The notes beneath the pieces were generated by a model. The model did not search any database, was not told the DNA's origin, and saw nothing but the letters and a program-made list of their open reading frames with translations. Shown here one piece after another: positions 62,137 to 64,000 of a stretch of DNA of 64,000 bases (position 1 is the first letter of the stretch; every line of letters starts with the position of its first letter). The position numbers were made by a program, and so were the translations under genes. This DNA is from Streptomyces griseoruber (GTDB taxonomy: Bacteria > Actinomycetota > Actinomycetes > Streptomycetales > Streptomycetaceae): positions 52,921 through 116,920 of the forward strand of contig NZ_KQ948783.1 in NCBI RefSeq assembly GCF_001514205.1, read 5' to 3'.

Positions 62137-63172
62137 CCCACACCCCCGTCAGCACATCCTTGACGACCCCAATTCGGGTGCGCCGTTGCAGCGCGTCGTT
62201 AGATGCTGAACGGGCAGCTTCAAAGTATTGCTTGGCGACCTCGTCATTAGTCCGCGCCTCGTCGTTGACTACGACTCTCATGAAGCTGGTCAGGCGCTCA
62301 TTAATCTCCGATCTACCAGGCAGTCGCCCTTGACGAGAGAGTTCGAGAATGGCGCCATAAAGAGAATAGAAGTCCGCCTGATTCTTTAGCCGCTTACCGA
62401 TGCCAGAGAGAAGCTCGGAGCTGATTTCCGACATGGTTCGAATTGTTTCCCGGAACTCTACCTCGACAGTCTGCTGCTCGGACCACTCGTCTTCCCGTGA
62501 ACCGTATTCCCTGTCCAGGTCATCTTGAGAGTAAGCCCGAACTCCAATTTCGGTGAGGAGCAGAAGGTTGGTTACGAACTCGACGTCCTTCATTTGGCGA
62601 CGCGATGCAGGTGCGAAGCGGGGAAAATCTTGCGACAAAACTACCGGAAGAACTTCGGCAAGCTCTTCACAGGTTCGCGCAAACTGCCCGCTATATCGAG
62701 CATGACGCAATTCCTGAGGAGTCAGGCGCGCAACATTTCTGTTGATCCTGTCGAAAATGTTATTTAGGGTATTGTCGTCCGTAGTAGGGAGGTATTCGAC
62801 GGCGAATTGATACGACCAAAATTCCTTCCTCTCCTCGTCGGAGAGCTGATTGAAGAAAAGGCCCCGAGCGCGTTTAATCGCACTCTTCTCACTGACAGGG
62901 AATTCGTTCGCAGTGAACTCAAAAATCGCACTCAGCCTCTGCTTGCCGTCAACAACAGAGTATGTCGCGATCCCGTCGGCCGACATGTTTTCATAAATGA
63001 AAATCGCTGGAGCCGGATATTGAAGCATTAGCGTTTCGATAAAGTAGTCCTTGTAGGACTGATTCCAAACACTTCTGCGTTGGTAAGGAGGGTCGAGCTC
63101 CAGTAGCTCTCGGTTCCAAAGGTCGCGAAACCAGGCGACGGTTTGGGTGGTCTGTCGGCGCTCACGGGGCAT
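62111..63172 (-). CDS. DUF262 (ParB-like) protein
   Basis: This 353-aa protein has the DUF262 N-terminal signature: LDPPYQRRSVWNQSYKDYFI, VVDGKQRLSAIFEF (the DGxQR motif of this ParB-like fold), and FDRINRNVARLTPQELRHAR. In GmrS/type IV systems this fold binds NTP and pairs with a DUF1524 HNH nuclease; that nuclease half is absent here. The C-terminus is helical (GIGKRLKNQADFYSLYGAIL). ATG at 63172 follows AAGGAATCTC. It is first of a two-gene unit with the RelA/SpoT-type protein, overlapping it by 26 nt. Clearly lower GC than the chromosome. A defence role is likely but unproven. Confidence 0.82.
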   Translation of the reverse strand: MPRERRQTTQTVAWFRDLWNRELLELDPPYQRRSVWNQSYKDYFIETLMLQYPAPAIFIYENMSADGIATYSVVDGKQRLSAIFEFTANEFPVSEKSAIKRARGLFFNQLSDEERKEFWSYQFAVEYLPTTDDNTLNNIFDRINRNVARLTPQELRHARYSGQFARTCEELAEVLPVVLSQDFPRFAPASRRQMKDVEFVTNLLLLTEIGVRAYSQDDLDREYGSREDEWSEQQTVEVEFRETIRTMSEISSELLSGIGKRLKNQADFYSLYGAILELSRQGRLPGRSEINERLTSFMRVVVNDEARTNDEVAKQYFEAARSASNDALQRRTRIGVVKDVLTGVWDASAAERL

Positions 63173-63690
63173 TGAGATTCCTTGTGGACGAGCCAATCCA
63201 GCCGCACGGTGGTGAGCCACGGCCAGTAGGACGTTGCTAGAGGGACTCTATCGTCGTAGTAACTCGGATGGTTGGGATACGGATGAAGAGCTTGGATGCA
63301 GCGTCCGCCGGGTGGATTCAGCGCATCGGATCACTACGGAAGAAGCTCCCCGGATCGGTCTGGCCAACGCAACTTCGGGGGTAATCGACCTTGCGATGTA
63401 AGCGACGGTTCTCGCCGAACGCCCCGTGTTCAGTCCATGGCTGCCCACGACGTGCGGCAGGCTGATCGCCAACGCCACACCGCGCCAGGACGCCGTATGA
63501 CCGGCCCCCACTCCCCCCACCTGGATTGCCCCATCCCCGCCACCGGCGGCCCGCAGGACGCCGAACGCACCCGCGCACGGCCGGTCGTAGGCGCCCGAAA
63601 GAAGTCCGCCCGTCAGGGCGTCCTTTCAGCTCTTCCCACCATCCCCCGCAGCACGGGCACGGCCCGCCACACGGACAGGAGGTACGCCGC
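63173..63690. other. 518-bp gap on the element
   Basis: It contains the promoter of the DUF262 unit (AT-rich, near 63180-63300) and, on the plus strand, the leader of the DUF3631-type gene. A plus-strand frame from about 63497 (ATG; MTGPHSPHLDCPIPATGGPQ) ends by ATGA overlap with the gene at 63691. It could be a small accessory gene, but its composition is not convincing. Confidence 0.4.
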
Positions 63691-64000
63691 ATGACCGACA
63701 CCATCGACGGGGCCGCGCTGCTCGACGAGGTGGAAGCCTTCCACCTCCGCTTCAACATCTTTCCCACCGAACACGCCTACGTCGCCGTCACGTTGTGGGA
63801 CGCGCACGCGCACCTGATCGACGCGCTCGACGGCACCGCCCGCATCGCCTTCCTCAGCCCCGAACCCGGCTCGGGCAAGTCCCGCGCCCTGGAGATCATC
63901 GAAACGCTCACCCCACGCTCCGCGACCACCGTCAACGCGTCCGCCAACGCGCTGTTCCGACTGGTCGCGGCCGATGCTGGGACACCGACGCTGCTGTTCG
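63691..64000 (+). CDS. DUF3631-type P-loop protein, N-terminal part
   Basis: The first 103 residues are visible and the frame runs off the window. FLSPEPGSGKSRALEIIE contains a Walker A motif (GSGKS) early in the protein. The preceding region (LLDEVEAFHLRFNIFPTEHA) and the ATLWDAHAH-like segment match the start of DUF3631 proteins, which I recall as common on actinomycete integrative elements and prophages. ATG at 63691 with GGAGGT upstream. Probably an element maintenance or replication-associated ATPase; the exact role is unknown. Confidence 0.68.
   Translation, partial: MTDTIDGAALLDEVEAFHLRFNIFPTEHAYVAVTLWDAHAHLIDALDGTARIAFLSPEPGSGKSRALEIIETLTPRSATTVNASANALFRLVAADAGTPTLLF

Larger units (their letters stand above)
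56398..64000. mobile_element. Integrative element at tRNA-Tyr (continues past window)
   Basis: One boundary is the tRNA-Tyr remnant; the other is outside the window. As I recall, SLP1 of S. coelicolor/S. lividans uses a tRNA-Tyr gene as its attachment site, and this is probably the same family of site. Contents here are a small membrane protein, a STAND NTPase, a DUF262 + RelA/SpoT pair of lower GC, and the start of a DUF3631-type gene typical of such elements. Integrase and transfer genes would be to the right. Confidence 0.72.

Overview
The window is a chromosomal segment of a Streptomyces or very close relative. The base composition is strongly GC-rich, GTG and TTG starts are frequent, and genes overlap as ATGA or GTGA. 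The gene order is the well-known actinobacterial rif/ribosomal region: rpoC-rpoB-rplL-rplJ-lipoprotein-rplA-rplK-nusG-secE-tRNA-Trp, followed by aspartate aminotransferase, adenosine deaminase, murB, a hadAB-like pair, rpmG and tRNA-Met/tRNA-Thr.

Three accessory blocks interrupt this core. (1) 225-15560, beside the 3' end of rpoC: a siphophage-type tail and lysis cluster (tube, frameshifting chaperone, tape-measure remnants, distal tail protein, three paralogous tip/fibre proteins, hub, amidase, holin). It is preceded by a divergent WhiB-like/Xre pair. No capsid, portal, terminase, sheath or integrase gene is present in the window. The first tape-measure gene keeps only its C-terminus, and 1.9 kb with two reversed genes sits where its N-terminus should be. 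One of those reversed genes is frameshifted by a 16-bp tandem duplication. Shared inverted-repeat elements upstream of both the regulators and the tail operon suggest that the Xre protein controls both.

(2) 31503-48645, between adenosine deaminase and murB: about 17 kb of signalling and conflict-type genes. They encode a membrane coiled-coil protein, a vWA-like lipoprotein, a radical-SAM protein, a macro-domain protein, a membrane Ser/Thr kinase, a partner protein, a Clp-type AAA+ ATPase with a degenerate first module, and a zinc-ribbon/FHA protein. A final operon encodes a CHAT caspase-like protease, an MbcA/ParS-type antitoxin and a RES-domain NAD-degrading toxin. I regard this as the best candidate for an undescribed system: kinase/FHA signalling feeding a CHAT protease that may release a RES toxin.

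(3) 56398-64000 (continuing beyond the window): an integrative element at tRNA-Tyr. Only the 3' half of the tRNA gene is present at the boundary, as expected for attachment by an SLP1-like actinomycete element. It carries a small membrane protein, a repeat-rich STAND/NACHT-like NTPase, a lower-GC two-gene DUF262 + RelA/SpoT-synthetase module, and the start of a DUF3631-type P-loop gene.

The stretch 51.8-56.2 kb holds ordinary accessory genes: an amidohydrolase, an NAD(P)-binding protein, small hypotheticals, a secreted peptidoglycan-binding-like protein and a secreted RTX-type calcium-repeat protein. Function calls come from reading motifs in the translated sequence; no database search was run. 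Comparisons with S. coelicolor gene order are from memory.
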